A stretch of 64,000 bases of DNA from Prevotella sp. tf2-5 (GCF_900115435.1 NZ_FOWK01000001.1:124001-188000), one strand, 5' to 3'; counted from the stretch's first letter, positions 1 to 13,900 are shown. A program made the numbers and translations. The notes: generated by a model from the sequence alone, not told the origin.

Positions 1-676
1 ACTTGACACCGTAGTCGCTGATAGCATCGTCAATGGCGGGCTTCATGTCCTGTGAGATACCGTAGGGATCATTCTTGGCATCAATAAGACTTCCCTGATA
101 GCTCTTCAGCGCACGAGTCAGTTTACTGGTGATAATCGAGATGAATTCCGAACGCCAGTATTGGTTGAGGTCTTCCTGTGTCGTAATACCTGTATTACTG
201 GTCAACAAGCGTTTCAGTAGTACGGCAGGGTCGTCAATATACACCTTATAGGCCCCTCTGACACCAAGTTTGGCCTCCTGGTTGTAGATATTATCCTCAA
301 TGTCGATGGGTGAACGGGTCCCCCACTTAATCTCTGCGGAGTCAGCCTTGCGGAAATAGTGTACACGACAACTGAACGAACTGACCCCACCTGTGAACAT
401 ATTACGCAAACGACCTATAATGGGCAGGTTGTCATTCTCCATGACATAGCGTCCCTCCTCAAACACATCGCTGATACGACCATTATTCTCGAAAATCGCC
501 ATCTCACCTGGATGGACAATCAGTGTCGATTTCGTATTGAAGTCAACACGAGGGTCCATATAGTATATCAGGTCTTCTCCAGACTCGTTCTGGATAACGT
601 CCCTGAAATGCTTCTGACCACCATTATAGGCAGCCTCATTTGGATCTCTGTCCGTTGTAATTCCAAACCATCCCAT
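1..676 (-). CDS. SPFH (band 7/YdjI-like) domain protein, partial
   Basis: The frame opens at an ATG at 676 (MGWFGITTDR...) and runs off the window start, so about 225 N-terminal residues are seen and the C-terminus is missing. Around residues 35-120 the order 'DLIYYMDPR', 'STLIVHPGEMAIFENNG', 'VMENDNLPIIG', 'TRSPIDI' matches bacterial SPFH proteins of the YdjI / 'virion core protein' type, which form membrane-associated rings or scaffolds. No N-terminal membrane helix is seen. It is the third gene of a minus-strand unit, 25 nt after the YidD-domain gene. Its start context (AACTTCATATT before ATG) closely resembles that of the first gene of the unit (AACTTAATATT), so both probably start without a Shine-Dalgarno site. 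SPFH assignment is fairly secure; its role here is inference. Confidence 0.8.
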   Translation of the reverse strand, partial: MGWFGITTDRDPNEAAYNGGQKHFRDVIQNESGEDLIYYMDPRVDFNTKSTLIVHPGEMAIFENNGRISDVFEEGRYVMENDNLPIIGRLRNMFTGGVSSFSCRVHYFRKADSAEIKWGTRSPIDIEDNIYNQEAKLGVRGAYKVYIDDPAVLLKRLLTSNTGITTQEDLNQYWRSEFISIITSKLTRALKSYQGSLIDAKNDPYGISQDMKPAIDDAISDYGVK

Positions 677-701
677 AATATGAAGTTTTAAGTTTTTTCG
701 T

Positions 702-1127
702 TTACGGATAATCGATATGATAGTGTCCCTGACAGCCATAGCGCAGCCGGTAGAGTATTTTGTACAAGGCACGAGGCCAGCAATATTTGTCAAGAGCCAA
801 CAGTGCATACTCCGAACACGTGGGCTTGCAGACACATCTGCGACGCATGGATTCTGATGCGTAATGCTGATACAGTCGAACCAACAGGACACCTATCCTA
901 CGGCCGTCGAGCAACACTATCAACAGGAGAATCCAGGCTATAGAAGTGGGACTCTCCATCAAGTCCCACTTCAGAAGTCTGGTAATATAGCGAAGCAAAA
1001 GGAATGTAATGACAGATACTGATACGTAGACAGCAACTTGGCACAAAGCAGAACCCCAATTGGTTAACGGTCTCTGCAAAGGCCGTTGCAAACAATACTG
1101 CCTTACCTCCTTTTCTTCTGCCGTCAT
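702..1127 (-). CDS. Membrane protein with C-terminal YidD-like domain
   Basis: This is a 141-residue protein. Two hydrophobic stretches (about residues 28-50 and 60-76) precede a YidD/DUF37 domain (about 78-141): 'LLVRLYQHY', 'CVCKPTCSEYALLALDKY', 'RALYKILYRLRYG', then a C-terminal 'HYHIDYP' that corresponds to the usual GGYDPVP-type end. Standalone YidD proteins are about 70-90 residues and help YidC insert membrane proteins. Here the domain sits behind two membrane segments, and it is not next to rnpA, yidC or rpmH, where yidD normally lies. It starts 6 nt after the upstream gene ends and is followed by an SPFH gene. It is probably a YidD paralogue repurposed with its membrane partners rather than the housekeeping copy. 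Confidence 0.75.
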   Translation of the reverse strand: MTAEEKEVRQYCLQRPLQRPLTNWGSALCQVAVYVSVSVITFLLLRYITRLLKWDLMESPTSIAWILLLIVLLDGRRIGVLLVRLYQHYASESMRRRCVCKPTCSEYALLALDKYCWPRALYKILYRLRYGCQGHYHIDYP

Positions 1128-1133
1128 ATAGGA

Positions 1134-1805
1134 TTATACACCTTTCTTCTCGCGGAGCTTGTTCTTCATGGCCTTCACCACGTTCTCATTCTCCTCGCAC
1201 TGCTTCATGGCTGCCCACATCTTGTCGCCAGGAACTGTAATCTGGAACTTCGTATTCTCGACGTTACCAATTTGCTTCTTACCATTCTTGTCATAGTACG
1301 TATACTCGTCAGTAGTCGTAGCATGAGAGAAGTTGGTGATATCTTTGTAGAAGTATTCGTCGGCAGTCTCACTCTTGGTATTCTCGTCCGTATTGAAGGT
1401 ATACTGGTAGAAATAAACCTGTGTGTCACTGAAAAGAATCCATGTAATCTGATAAAGCGAACTACGGTACAGATCGTCTTTTCCTTTCTTGACATAGGCT
1501 TTCTCACGGTTGAATACGTAGCCCTCGAAATGTACGGGAGGTATTTCCTGCACCTGGTCTTCATCAAGGCCAAACTTATTCAGGGCATTCTTCTTGAAAT
1601 CCTGTGAGTTGGCTAATCTTTCAATAATCGCATCGTACTCCTCATCCTTCATCGTACGGGCCAGACAACCTTCACGAAGGAAATAGCGAATGACGGCTTT
1701 CTGCTCGGGACTCTTTTTCTTGTAGATTTCACGCAACCATGCAGGGTCTCTCATCAACCACAGTACAACCAGTGCAATGATAATTAAAATAATAATAATA
1801 CCCAT
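1134..1805 (-). CDS. Membrane-anchored protein with PH-like tail, function unknown
   Basis: This is a 223-residue protein. Residues 2-17 are a pure Ile/Leu/Val membrane segment (MGIIIILIIIALVVLWL). After it come a charged helical stretch (20-90) and a beta-rich region (95-205) with 'WILFSDTQVYFYQYTFN', 'EYFYKDITNFSHATT' and 'TKFQITVPGDKMWAAMKQ'. That pattern (strands, 'Y-D-I', final amphipathic helix) is what small bacterial PH/GRAM-like domains look like, but I do not recognise a named family. It is the first gene of the unit with the YidD-domain and SPFH genes. A promoter lies at 1922-1953, leaving a leader of about 110 nt that contains a GCGC-AGCA-GCGC hairpin. The function is unknown; a cytoplasmic or periplasmic lipid/protein-contact role is only inference. 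Confidence 0.7.
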   Translation of the reverse strand: MGIIIILIIIALVVLWLMRDPAWLREIYKKKSPEQKAVIRYFLREGCLARTMKDEEYDAIIERLANSQDFKKNALNKFGLDEDQVQEIPPVHFEGYVFNREKAYVKKGKDDLYRSSLYQITWILFSDTQVYFYQYTFNTDENTKSETADEYFYKDITNFSHATTTDEYTYYDKNGKKQIGNVENTKFQITVPGDKMWAAMKQCEENENVVKAMKNKLREKKGV

Positions 1806-1921
1806 AATATTAAGTTTTTAGTTGGCGCTTGTTAATTTGGTCCAGCGCTGCTGCGCCATTTTCACAGACACGGACTTCGTTAATTGTCTATTTAATCCAC
1901 TAGGACTTGCTTAGTCAATGG

Positions 1922-1953
1922 CAAAGATAATGATTATTTCTGAAAACCACAAA
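1922..1953 (-). promoter_or_regulatory. Bacteroidetes-type promoter for the PH-like/YidD/SPFH operon
   Basis: On the minus strand TTTG (1953-1950) is followed after 20 nt by TATCTTTG (1929-1922). This fits the Bacteroidetes housekeeping consensus TTTG-N19/21-TAnnTTTG. Transcription would begin near 1916, about 110 nt before the ATG at 1805. Confidence 0.75.
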
Positions 1954-2043
1954 CAAATTAGTAAAAAAAATCTATTTCTAGTAAAGGAAGAATCAAAAAA
2001 CTTGCGTCCCCTTATGCCTCTATATGCACACGGATGCCTGTCA

Positions 2044-2257
2044 TCAATAGGCAACGATACGGAACGTGAAGGTACGGTCCTGATACGGCACCTGATAGCG
2101 AGGCAGGGCAAATCCCCAGTCGCTCCAACTGTTGATACCGCCTACGCCGGCATGTGCACCGTCGATGCAGAGGTTGGTGTACTTCGACTTGTGCTACCTC
2201 CTGTGGCAGTTCCAGTTGCAGTTGTCCCTGCTGTTGATTCTTCTCATTGTTGTCCAT
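2044..2257 (-). pseudogene. Chimeric remnant: DUF3467 5' end joined to a GH2 beta-galactosidase 3' end
   Basis: From the ATG at 2257 the frame encodes MDNNEKNQQQGQLQLELPQE-VAQ, which reads like the N-terminus of the small Bacteroidetes DUF3467 proteins. From about 2190 downward the DNA instead matches the 3' end of the neighbouring beta-galactosidase, but in another frame: '[47 protein letters not shown]' with a stop at 2044-2046. The tail differs in sequence from the intact gene at 2767-5823, so it derives from a second paralogue. In the DUF3467 frame the ORF runs on into nonsense to about 2012. I recall DUF3467 commonly sitting just downstream of rpoC in Bacteroidales, and this looks like what remains of it after a deletion. 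It is very unlikely to make a functional product. Confidence 0.75.
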
Positions 2258-2292
2258 ATCTATATTATATTAATGTATACATGATTCTACTG

Positions 2293-2324
2293 CAAAGGTA
2301 AACATAATATGTTTAATATCCAAA
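2293..2324 (-). promoter_or_regulatory. Promoter in front of the DUF3467/GH2 chimera
   Basis: Minus-strand TTTG (2324-2321), then 20 nt, then TACCTTTG (2300-2293) gives a canonical promoter about 36 nt upstream of the ATG at 2257. The promoter of the broken gene is therefore still intact. Confidence 0.7.
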
Positions 2325-2766
2325 TAAAACAACCATTTTAGCTTCCGATAACGGTTATGAAGTAATCCGCAACTGTTTTTGTCAAGAAAACTTGTCGAAA
2401 ATTATGTATGGATTTTTGTGCATTCTAGGATTGGAGGAAGCAAAAAACAAGGGTGAAAGAGGTGGATTTGGAGGAAGGTGCCGCCTTCGAGGGGGTTTGT
2501 CGGTACCTTCTTACCCTTTAGGTACCGCCTTCCATACCCGTTGGTGCCGCCTACTAACATGTGTACCAAGCCTTGGAACACCCCTTTTCAGGCACTTCTA
2601 TCACGTTTCTAAGGGTGCGAACAAGCCTCAAAAACGGCTAAGCAACTGACAGACAGCATTTTACGATAACCTCCGTAGTTTCGCGTATTTTAGTCCGATT
2701 ATGGACTTGGTGAATTCTACGCGAAACCACGGAGGACTTTTGTCAAAAATAATTATCAGTAACGTC
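2325..2766. other. Intergenic stretch without a recognisable gene
   Basis: No convincing ORF is present; the 85-codon frame on the plus strand at 2392-2649 has no start signal and no recognisable protein. The region holds three loose copies of GGTGCCGCCT/GGTACCGCCT between about 2477 and 2556 and, at its right end, the large inverted repeat listed separately. It could be a decayed gene or mobile-element footprint next to the chimeric remnant. Confidence 0.5.
2670..2735. repeat. 18-bp inverted repeat with nested hairpin downstream of the beta-galactosidase gene
   Basis: CCTCCGTAGTTTCGCGTA (2670-2687) pairs with TACGCGAAACCACGGAGG (2718-2735), with one mismatch in 18. The 30-nt loop contains its own hairpin, AGTCC (2692-2696) with GGACT (2703-2707). 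It begins about 30 nt after the stop codon of the beta-galactosidase gene on the minus strand. There is no clean U-run, so it may be a transcript-end stabiliser or a repeated palindromic element rather than a simple terminator. Confidence 0.7.
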
Positions 2767-5826
<3,060 letters not shown>

Positions 5827-6414
5827 CTATTCCTGATAAAGAATATTGATTGTGAAGAGGTTACTGCTGAACTCTACCTCGTCACAATTCGCATAACTGA
5901 TCTCAATATAACTGGAATTGATGGGAATCTTCACCATACCGCCCTCGTCGCTGTTCCAACCCATGGTGTTTTCCGTGGCGGTACATCCAGAGGCTTCCTC
6001 GAAGGCTTCCTTATATGCCATCACACGTTTGCGGGCTTGGACCTTGCTATACTCTTTCTTCTCGGTGAAAGTCACACGGGCAGGATCTTTACCTACCCAT
6101 ACTTTACCTTCAGCACCGAAAGCCTTGCCATACCAGAGTCCTCCATTGCCATACTCGTCCTTCTTAAACGTAAAGCCCTGGCTTTTCAATTCCGATGCCA
6201 TCTCCGCATCCGACAGATTAATGGGGATGCCGTTGAAGGCTAATGCCCCGCCTGCGATACAAGGCTCGTCCATCTCTATCTTCACTGGCTGACTGACCGG
6301 TTTTTTCTTAACGGTCGTTGTCGTACGTTTCTTAGCTGTTTTCTTCTGTTGTGCCACGGCAGGCATGGATACTGCCACCAATGCCGCCATCATGATTAAA
6401 AGTACTTTTTTCAT
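5827..6414 (-). CDS. Small secreted protein, function unknown
   Basis: This is a 195-residue protein with a clear signal peptide (MKKVLLIMMAALVAVSMPAVA, cleavage near residue 21) and then a Lys/Thr-rich linker (24-45). The mature part (about 45-195) mixes helix and strand: 'GGALAFNGIPINLSDAEMASELKSQGF', 'GLWYGKAFGAEGKVWVG', 'RVMAYKEAFEEASGCTATEN', and a C-terminal strand. Similar small secreted Bacteroidales proteins are known, but I cannot name a family. It is the first gene of a two-gene unit with the beta-galactosidase (3-nt gap) and has its own strong promoter, so it is separate from rpoC upstream. Confidence 0.75.
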   Translation of the reverse strand: MKKVLLIMMAALVAVSMPAVAQQKKTAKKRTTTTVKKKPVSQPVKIEMDEPCIAGGALAFNGIPINLSDAEMASELKSQGFTFKKDEYGNGGLWYGKAFGAEGKVWVGKDPARVTFTEKKEYSKVQARKRVMAYKEAFEEASGCTATENTMGWNSDEGGMVKIPINSSYIEISYANCDEVEFSSNLFTINILYQE

Positions 6415-6446
6415 CGTTCGATTATTGATTATTGGTTATCAAAGGA

Positions 6447-6479
6447 CAAAGATAGCAATTCTTTTCTATTTCCACAAAA
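6447..6479 (-). promoter_or_regulatory. Promoter for the secreted protein/beta-galactosidase unit
   Basis: Minus-strand TTTTG (6479-6475), 20 nt, then TATCTTTG (6454-6447) matches the Bacteroidetes consensus. Transcription would begin near 6441, about 27 nt before the ATG at 6414. Confidence 0.75.
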
Positions 6480-6563
6480 TATAATGGAGTTTTTCACTTC
6501 GCTTAACGAATCTTACTCGCCATCAAAAAAGCAACTCTGCCAGTCACTTGTCATCACAACAAA

Positions 6564-6600
6564 CAAAAAAACCGCTGTTACATATTACTGCAACAGCGGT
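6564..6600 (-). terminator. Rho-independent terminator after rpoC
   Basis: On the minus strand ACCGCTGTT (6600-6592) pairs perfectly with AACAGCGGT (6579-6571) across a 12-nt loop and runs straight into seven T residues. It closes the secE-to-rpoC transcript 22 nt after the rpoC stop codon. Confidence 0.9.
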
Positions 6601-6621
6601 ATTATTAAATATAGGTATTAA

Positions 6622-9600
6622 TTACTTCTCCTCAAGGACAGTTTCCTCAGCAAAGTCGATGACGTTCTTCTTGTTAGCCTGCATGCGCTCGTACTCCTCC
6701 TTTGAGCCGACGATAATCTTCTCGAACTCACGAAGACCAGTACCAGCTGGAATGAGGTGACCGGCAATCACATTCTCCTTCATACCCTCAAGGTTATCAA
6801 CCTTACCACGGATGGCAGCTTCGTTGAGCACCTTCGTCGTCTCTTGGAAGGAAGCGGCAGACATGAACGACTTAGTCTGGAGGGCTGCACGGGTGATACC
6901 CTGCAGGATCTGTGTAGAAGTGGCGGGTACAGCATCACGCACCTGAACGATTCGCAAGTCACGACGCTTCAGCATCGAGTTCTCGTCACGCAACTTACGA
7001 GCTGTGACGATCTGACCTTTCTGCAAGTTCTCGGAATCACCAGCATCGATGACCACCTTCTTACCCCAGATACGGTCATTCTCCTCTGCGAAGTCGAGCT
7101 TGTCGACAATCTCTTGCTCAAGGAAGGATGTATCACCAGGCTCGTTGATCTGTACCTTACGCATCATCTGACGAACGATAATCTCAAAGTGCTTGTCGTT
7201 GATCTTCACACCCTGAAGACGGTATACGTCCTGAACCTCATTAACGATGTATTCCTGAACGGCCGTCGGACCCTTGATGGCAAGGATGTCGGCAGGCGTG
7301 ATGACACCATCAGAGAGTGGTGTACCTGCACGGACGGCATCATGCTCCTGTACCAAAATCTGCTTCGACAGAGATACGAGATATTTACGCTGCTCACCGG
7401 TCTTCGAGGTAACGATAATCTCACGGTTACCACGCTTAACCTTACCCATGGTAACCTCACCGTCAATCTCAGAGACGATGGCAGGGTTGGATGGGTTACG
7501 AGCCTCGAACAACTCAGTGACACGGGGCAGACCTCCGGTGATATCACCACCCTTGGCTGCGGCACGCGGAATCTTCACGAGGGTCTCACCAGTCTTGACT
7601 GTCTGACCATCCTCTACCACAACGTGACCACCTACTGGGAAGTTATAGGTTCCGATGATCTCGCCATCAGCACCGATGACATCACAGGTAGGTACCTTTG
7701 ACTTGTCTTTCGACTCTGTGACAATCTTCTCCGTCAAACCAGTTGTATCGTCAGTCTCTGCACGGAAGGTAATACCCTCGATAACATCGTGGAACTTCAA
7801 GGTTCCTGCATATTCCGTAACGATAACGGCATTGAAAGGATCCCACTGGGCTACCTTATCGCCTTTCTTCACAGTATCACCTGACTTGAAGTACAGAGAA
7901 GAGCCGTAAGGTACATTGACGGTAGAGAGAACAATCTTTGTATTCGGATCAACAAAACGAGCCTCACCAAGACGGCTGACAACCATCTCACACTCACGGC
8001 CATCCTCGTCGAACGGTACAGTACGTACCTCCTCGAGTTCCAGAACTGAGTCGTTCTTAGCTACGATACTGGCATTCGCTGCAGCATTGGCAGCCACACC
8101 ACCGGCATGGAACGTACGAAGTGTCAACTGAGTACCTGGCTCACCAATAGCTTGTGCGGCAATCACACCGACAGCCTCGCCCTTCTGCACCATACGGCGT
8201 GTGGCAAGGTTACGTCCATAACACTTACGGCAGACACCATGCTTCGACTCACAGGTAAGTACGGAACGAATCTCGACACTCTCAATTGGGGAGTCCTCAA
8301 TAGCCTGTGCAATAGGTTCTGTGATCTCCTCACCAGCAGCTACAATCAGTTCACCAGTAGAAGGATGGATAATATCATGTACAGAGACACGACCCAAGAT
8401 ACGCTCATACAAGGTGGAAATGGTCTCATCGCCATTCTTAAGGGCAGTGCAAACCAATCCACGGAGTGTTCCACAGTCTTCTTCCGTGATAATCACGTCA
8501 TGTGAGACATCCACCAGACGACGAGTCAGATAACCAGCATCAGCTGTCTTCATGGCAGTATCGGCAAGACCCTTACGGGCACCGTGCGTAGAGATAAAGT
8601 ACTCCAACACTGACATACCCTCCTTGAAGTTAGACAGAATAGGGTTCTCAATAATCTGGGCACCCTCGGCACCTGCTTTCTGAGGCTTAGCCATCAGTCC
8701 ACGCATACCAGAGAGCTGGCGGATCTGGTCCTTACTACCACGGGCACCAGAGTCAAGCATCATGAATACAGCATTGAAGCCCTGGTCTGCCTCTGTCATC
8801 TCCTTCATCAGCACATTGCCGAGATCGTTGTTGATATGCGTCCAGGTATCAATGACCTGATTATAACGCTCGTTGTCCGTGATGAATCCCATGTTGTAAT
8901 TTTCGGTAATCTGCTGTACCTCTGCGTTACCTTTCTCCACCAGAGCCTTCTTAGACTCTGGAATGATGATGTCGTCAAGGTTGAACGACAAGCCAGCCTC
9001 GTAAGCCATACGATAACCAAGGTTCTTGATACCATCAAGGAACTCACAAGCCTCTGCGAAACCTACATTCTTGATAACATCTGCAATGATGTCACGCAGG
9101 CTCTTCTTAGAGATAATACGATTGACATAACCTACCTCCTTCGGGATGATACCATTCACGATGACACGACCTACAGAAGTCTCCACCATGTGACGGACAG
9201 GTTTGCCATCTACAATATCATCAACCATCACCTTCACCTGAGCATGTAAGTCACACTTACCCTCATTATGGGCAATGATAGCTTCTTCAGGACCATAGAA
9301 AGTCAGTCCCTCGCCCTTAGCTCCCGGACGAATCTTGGAGATATAGTAGAGTCCAAGCACCATATCCTGTGAAGGAACGGTGATAGGAGCACCATTGGCT
9401 GGATTCAGAATATTATGACTCTGAAGCATCAGGATCTGAGCCTCAAGAATAGCTTCATTGCTCAATGGGAGGTGCACAGCCATCTGGTCACCATCAAAGT
9501 CAGCATTGAAAGCCGTACAGGCAAGCGGATGCAACTGGATAGCCTTACCCTCAATCAATTTAGGTTGGAATGCCTGAATACCCAGACGGTGCAGCGTTGG

Positions 9601-10950
9601 TGCACGGTTAAGGAGTACAGGGTGTCCTTTCATCACATTCTCCAGAATATCCCAGATAATCGGTTCACGACGATCCACAATCTTCTTTGCGGACTTCACC
9701 GTTTTCACGATACCACGCTCAATGAGCTTACGGATGATAAACGGTTTGTAGAGCTCGGCAGCCATCAGTTTCGGCAGACCACACTCACCCATCTTCAGCT
9801 CAGGACCTACGACGATAACCGAACGAGCTGAGTAGTCAACACGCTTACCAAGCAAGTTCTGACGGAAACGTCCTTGTTTACCTTTCAAAGAGTCAGAGAG
9901 TGACTTCAACGGACGGTTGCTCTCACTCTTGACAGCACTGGACTTACGACTGTTATCGAACAACGAGTCTACAGCCTCCTGCAACATACGTTTCTCGTTG
10001 CGGAGAATGACCTCTGGAGCTTTGATCTCCATCAGTCTCTTCAGACGGTTGTTACGGATAATAACACGACGATAGAGGTCATTCAGGTCGGAAGTGGCAA
10101 AACGACCACCATCCAGCGGTACCAACGGGCGCAACTCAGGAGGAGTCACAGGAATAATCTTCATGATCATCCACTCTGGGCGGTTAATACCTTTCTCCAC
10201 ACTGGAACGGAAAGCCTCAACCACCTGAAGGCGCTTCAATGCCTCATTCTTCCGCTGCATGGAAGAGTCACTATTGGCACGGTCACGCAACTCATAGGAC
10301 AGAGAGTCAAGGTCAAGACGAATCAGGAGGTCATAAATTGCCTCAGCCCCCATCTTAGCAATGAACTTATTAGGATCGCTGTCGTCAAGATAATCATTCT
10401 CGGGAGAAATCTTGTTATCTACGATATCATTATACTCCTCCTCTGACAGCAGGTCATACATATTTGAACCAATGGCATCATTACCATCAGCATCTTTCTT
10501 ACCTGCCATAGCACCTGGCTGAATCACCACGTAACGCTCATAATAGATAATCGCATCGAGTTTCTTGGTAGGAAGACCGAGTAGATAACCGATTTTATTA
10601 GGAAGGCTGCGGAAATACCAAATATGAGCCACAGGAACCACAAGCTCAATATGACCTGTACGCTCACGACGCACCTTCTTCTCTGTCACCTCAACGCCAC
10701 AACGATCGCATACAATACCCTTATAACGGATACGCTTGTACTTACCACAAGCACACTCATAGTCCTTTGTCGGACCAAAGATGCGCTCGCAAAACAGACC
10801 GTCACGCTCAGGTTTGTAAGTACGATAATTGATGGTCTCAGGCTTGGTCACCTCACCACAAGAGTTCTCGAGGATCTCCTCCGGTGAAGCCAGACCAATA
10901 GTAATCTTGGTAAAATTACTCTTTATCTTTGTATCTTTCTTGAAAGCCAT
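6622..10950 (-). CDS. rpoC: DNA-directed RNA polymerase subunit beta'
   Basis: This 1442-residue beta' subunit is the catalytic half of RNA polymerase. The N-terminal zinc site ('[20 protein letters not shown]'), the active-site Mg motif '[12 protein letters not shown]' and the second zinc cluster ('[11 protein letters not shown]') are all intact, followed by the trigger-loop/bridge-helix region ('[22 protein letters not shown]'). The length is normal for Bacteroidetes. It starts 44 nt after rpoB ends. The gap is occupied by four tandem heptamers (10953-10980) that end two bases before the ATG, with no Shine-Dalgarno site. A strong terminator follows the gene. Confidence 0.99.
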   Translation of the reverse strand: MAFKKDTKIKSNFTKITIGLASPEEILENSCGEVTKPETINYRTYKPERDGLFCERIFGPTKDYECACGKYKRIRYKGIVCDRCGVEVTEKKVRRERTGHIELVVPVAHIWYFRSLPNKIGYLLGLPTKKLDAIIYYERYVVIQPGAMAGKKDADGNDAIGSNMYDLLSEEEYNDIVDNKISPENDYLDDSDPNKFIAKMGAEAIYDLLIRLDLDSLSYELRDRANSDSSMQRKNEALKRLQVVEAFRSSVEKGINRPEWMIMKIIPVTPPELRPLVPLDGGRFATSDLNDLYRRVIIRNNRLKRLMEIKAPEVILRNEKRMLQEAVDSLFDNSRKSSAVKSESNRPLKSLSDSLKGKQGRFRQNLLGKRVDYSARSVIVVGPELKMGECGLPKLMAAELYKPFIIRKLIERGIVKTVKSAKKIVDRREPIIWDILENVMKGHPVLLNRAPTLHRLGIQAFQPKLIEGKAIQLHPLACTAFNADFDGDQMAVHLPLSNEAILEAQILMLQSHNILNPANGAPITVPSQDMVLGLYYISKIRPGAKGEGLTFYGPEEAIIAHNEGKCDLHAQVKVMVDDIVDGKPVRHMVETSVGRVIVNGIIPKEVGYVNRIISKKSLRDIIADVIKNVGFAEACEFLDGIKNLGYRMAYEAGLSFNLDDIIIPESKKALVEKGNAEVQQITENYNMGFITDNERYNQVIDTWTHINNDLGNVLMKEMTEADQGFNAVFMMLDSGARGSKDQIRQLSGMRGLMAKPQKAGAEGAQIIENPILSNFKEGMSVLEYFISTHGARKGLADTAMKTADAGYLTRRLVDVSHDVIITEEDCGTLRGLVCTALKNGDETISTLYERILGRVSVHDIIHPSTGELIVAAGEEITEPIAQAIEDSPIESVEIRSVLTCESKHGVCRKCYGRNLATRRMVQKGEAVGVIAAQAIGEPGTQLTLRTFHAGGVAANAAANASIVAKNDSVLELEEVRTVPFDEDGRECEMVVSRLGEARFVDPNTKIVLSTVNVPYGSSLYFKSGDTVKKGDKVAQWDPFNAVIVTEYAGTLKFHDVIEGITFRAETDDTTGLTEKIVTESKDKSKVPTCDVIGADGEIIGTYNFPVGGHVVVEDGQTVKTGETLVKIPRAAAKGGDITGGLPRVTELFEARNPSNPAIVSEIDGEVTMGKVKRGNREIIVTSKTGEQRKYLVSLSKQILVQEHDAVRAGTPLSDGVITPADILAIKGPTAVQEYIVNEVQDVYRLQGVKINDKHFEIIVRQMMRKVQINEPGDTSFLEQEIVDKLDFAEENDRIWGKKVVIDAGDSENLQKGQIVTARKLRDENSMLKRRDLRIVQVRDAVPATSTQILQGITRAALQTKSFMSAASFQETTKVLNEAAIRGKVDNLEGMKENVIAGHLIPAGTGLREFEKIIVGSKEEYERMQANKKNVIDFAEETVLEEK

Positions 10951-10952
10951 AT

Positions 10953-10980
10953 TTCAATCTTTAATCTTTAATCTTTAACC
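10953..10980 (-). repeat. Four tandem heptamers before the rpoC start
   Basis: On the minus strand GGTTAAA, GATTAAA, GATTAAA, GATTGAA follow one another exactly and end 2 nt before the rpoC ATG. This A-rich unstructured tract replaces a Shine-Dalgarno site. Confidence 0.8.
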
Positions 10981-10994
10981 TTTTAATTCTCTGA

Positions 10995-13900
10995 TTAGTC
11001 CATCTTAATACTGAGACCAAGACCCTTCAACTCATGCAAAAGCACATTGAGTGACTCAGGAATACCTGGTGTTGGCATAGGCTCGCCTTTCACGATTGCC
11101 TCGTAAGCCTTTGAACGACCAACGACATCATCAGACTTAATGGTCAGAATCTCTTGCAGGACATGGCTGGCACCGAAGGCCTCCAAAGCCCAGACCTCCA
11201 TCTCTCCGAAACGCTGACCACCAAATTGTGCTTTACCACCAAGTGGCTGCTGAGTAATCAAGCTGTACGGACCGATAGAACGAGCATGCATCTTGTCCTC
11301 AACCATATGACCGAGCTTCAAGAAATAAGTAATACCTACTGTTGCTGGCTGGTCAAACTGCTCACCAGTCTCACCATCATACAAGTGTGTAGAACAGAGG
11401 CGAGGAAGACCAGCTTTATCCGTCCACTCAGCGAGATCATCAAGTTTCGCACCATCAAAGATTGGTGTTGAGAACTTCACACCAAGACGCTTACCTGCTG
11501 CACCTAGGATAGCCTCGAATATCTGACCGAGATTCATACGAGAAGGTACACCCAATGGGTTAAGTACTAAGTCTACAGGACGACCATCCTCGAGGAAAGG
11601 CATATCCTCCTGACGAACAACCTTAGAGACGATACCCTTGTTACCATGACGACCGGCAAGCTTATCACCTACACCAATCTTACGTTTCTTGGCAACATAT
11701 ACCTTTGCCATCTGCAGGATACCAGAAGGTAACTCATCACCAATGGTAATGGCAAACTTCTTACGCTTCATCTCGGCATCTAGCAGTTTGAACTTCTTCA
11801 TATAATTGATAATCAACTGGGCGATAAGCTGATTTTTGTGCTCGTCATTGGTCCAGTTGCTGATCTGGATATCACCATACTCAAGGTTCTTCAAAGCCGC
11901 AACAGTAAATTTACTTCCCTTGGAGATAATCTCAGAACCTGTATAATCCTTCACACCTTGTGAGGTCTTACCCTTCGTCAATGTGATTAGTTTCTCTACT
12001 AAGATATCCTTCAAATCCTCTATCTTAGCCTCATGTTCCTCATCTATCTTGGCAAGAAGAATCTTATCCTGTTGCTTGGTGGCACGAGTCTTGGTTGCTC
12101 GAGTGAAGAGTTTTTTATCGATGATGACACCAGAAAGTGAAGGATTTGCCTTCAGTGAAGAGTCTTTCACATCACCAGCCTTGTCACCAAAGATAGCACG
12201 AAGCAGTTTCTCTTCTGGAGAGGGATCACTTTCTCCCTTAGGAGATATCTTACCAATAAGAATGTCACCAGGTTCCACACGGGCACCAACACGAATGACA
12301 CCATTTTCATCGAGATCCTTAGTGGCTTCCTCACTGACATTCGGAATATCAGCGGTAAATTCCTCAGCACCACGTTTTGTCTCACGGACATCCAGAGAGT
12401 ACTCATCCACATGGACTGAGGTTAGGATATCTTCTCGGACAATACGCTCATTGAGCACTATAGCATCCTCATAGTTATATCCCTTCCAAGGCATGTATGC
12501 CACGAGAAGATTACGACCCAATGCAAGCTCGCCATTCTCAGTAGCATAACCTTCCGTCAGGATATCACCCATCTTCACACGCTGACCTTTCTCACAGATA
12601 GGACGAAGGTCAATGGTCATATTCTGATTAGTACGACGGAACTTAGGAATACGATATTCTTTCAAGGCAGGCTCAAAGCTGACAAACTCCTCGTCCTCTG
12701 TACGATCGTACAGTATACGAATCGTTGTAGCATCAACATAGTCAATCACACCATCACCCTCTGCAGTAATCATGGTACGAGAATCCTCACATACCTGCTT
12801 CTCAATACCCGTTCCAACAATAGGAGCCTCATTGTGAAGCAAAGGTACTGCCTGACGCATCATGTTAGATCCCATCAGAGCACGGTGAGCATCATCATGC
12901 TCCAAGAAAGGAATAAGAGATGCGGCAATAGACGCTATCTGCTGTGGAGATACGTCAATCAGGTCGACATCAGTTGGTGGAACAACAGGGAAGTCTGCAT
13001 CCTGGCGACACTTGACCACGGGACGGATAAATGTACCGTCATCACGGAGAGGAGCATTTCCCTGACCGATAACGTGACTTTCTTCTTCCTCTGCAGTCAG
13101 ATAGACAATATCATCATTATTAAGATTAGCTACACCATTCTCCACCTTACGGTAAGGAGTTTCGATGAAACCAAGCTCATTGATTTTCGCATATACACAA
13201 AGAGACGAAATCAGACCGATATTAGGACCTTCAGGGCTTTCAATCGGGCAAAGACGCCCATAGTGGGTATAGTGTACGTCACGAACCTCGAAACCGGCAC
13301 GCTCACGAGACAGACCGCCAGGACCTAAGGCAGAGAGACGACGCTTGTGTGTCACCTCGGCAAGAGGGTTCGTCTGATCCATGAACTGCGACAACGGATT
13401 GGTTCCAAAGAACGAGTTAATAACACTAGAAATAGTCTTGGCATTAATCAAATCCGTAGGAGTGAACACTTCGTTATCACGAACATTCATGCGTTCACGG
13501 ATGGTACGGCTCATACGGGCAAGACCAATAGAGAACTGGTTGCTCAACTGCTCACCGACTGTACGGACACGACGGTTGGAAAGGTGATCAATATCATCAA
13601 CGGTAGCCTTGGAATTTACCAATTGTATCAGATACTTGATAATCTCAATGATATCCTCTTTCGTCAACACGCGAATATCCATCTCGGTGTTTAGACCCAG
13701 TTTTTTGTTGATTCTGTAACGACCCACATCGCCTAAATCATAGCGCTTGTCTGAGAAGAATAAGTTCTGAATAACCTCACGAGCACTAGCGTCATCGGCA
13801 GGATCAGCGTTACGCAACTGACGATAGATATACAATACGGCTTCTTTCTCAGAGTTACTGGGATCTTTCTGTAAGGTATTAAAAATGATAGAATAATCCT

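Noticed and set aside
2012..2257. 81-residue protein from the DUF3467 start
   Set aside because: After about 22 residues it is out-of-frame beta-galactosidase DNA, so it is treated as a remnant.
2392..2649. 85-codon plus-strand ORF in the gap before the beta-galactosidase
   Set aside because: No promoter, start signal or recognisable protein; the surrounding repeats suggest non-coding DNA.
6757..7701. 314-codon plus-strand ORF opposite rpoC
   Set aside because: Antisense shadow of rpoC without promoter or recognisable domains.
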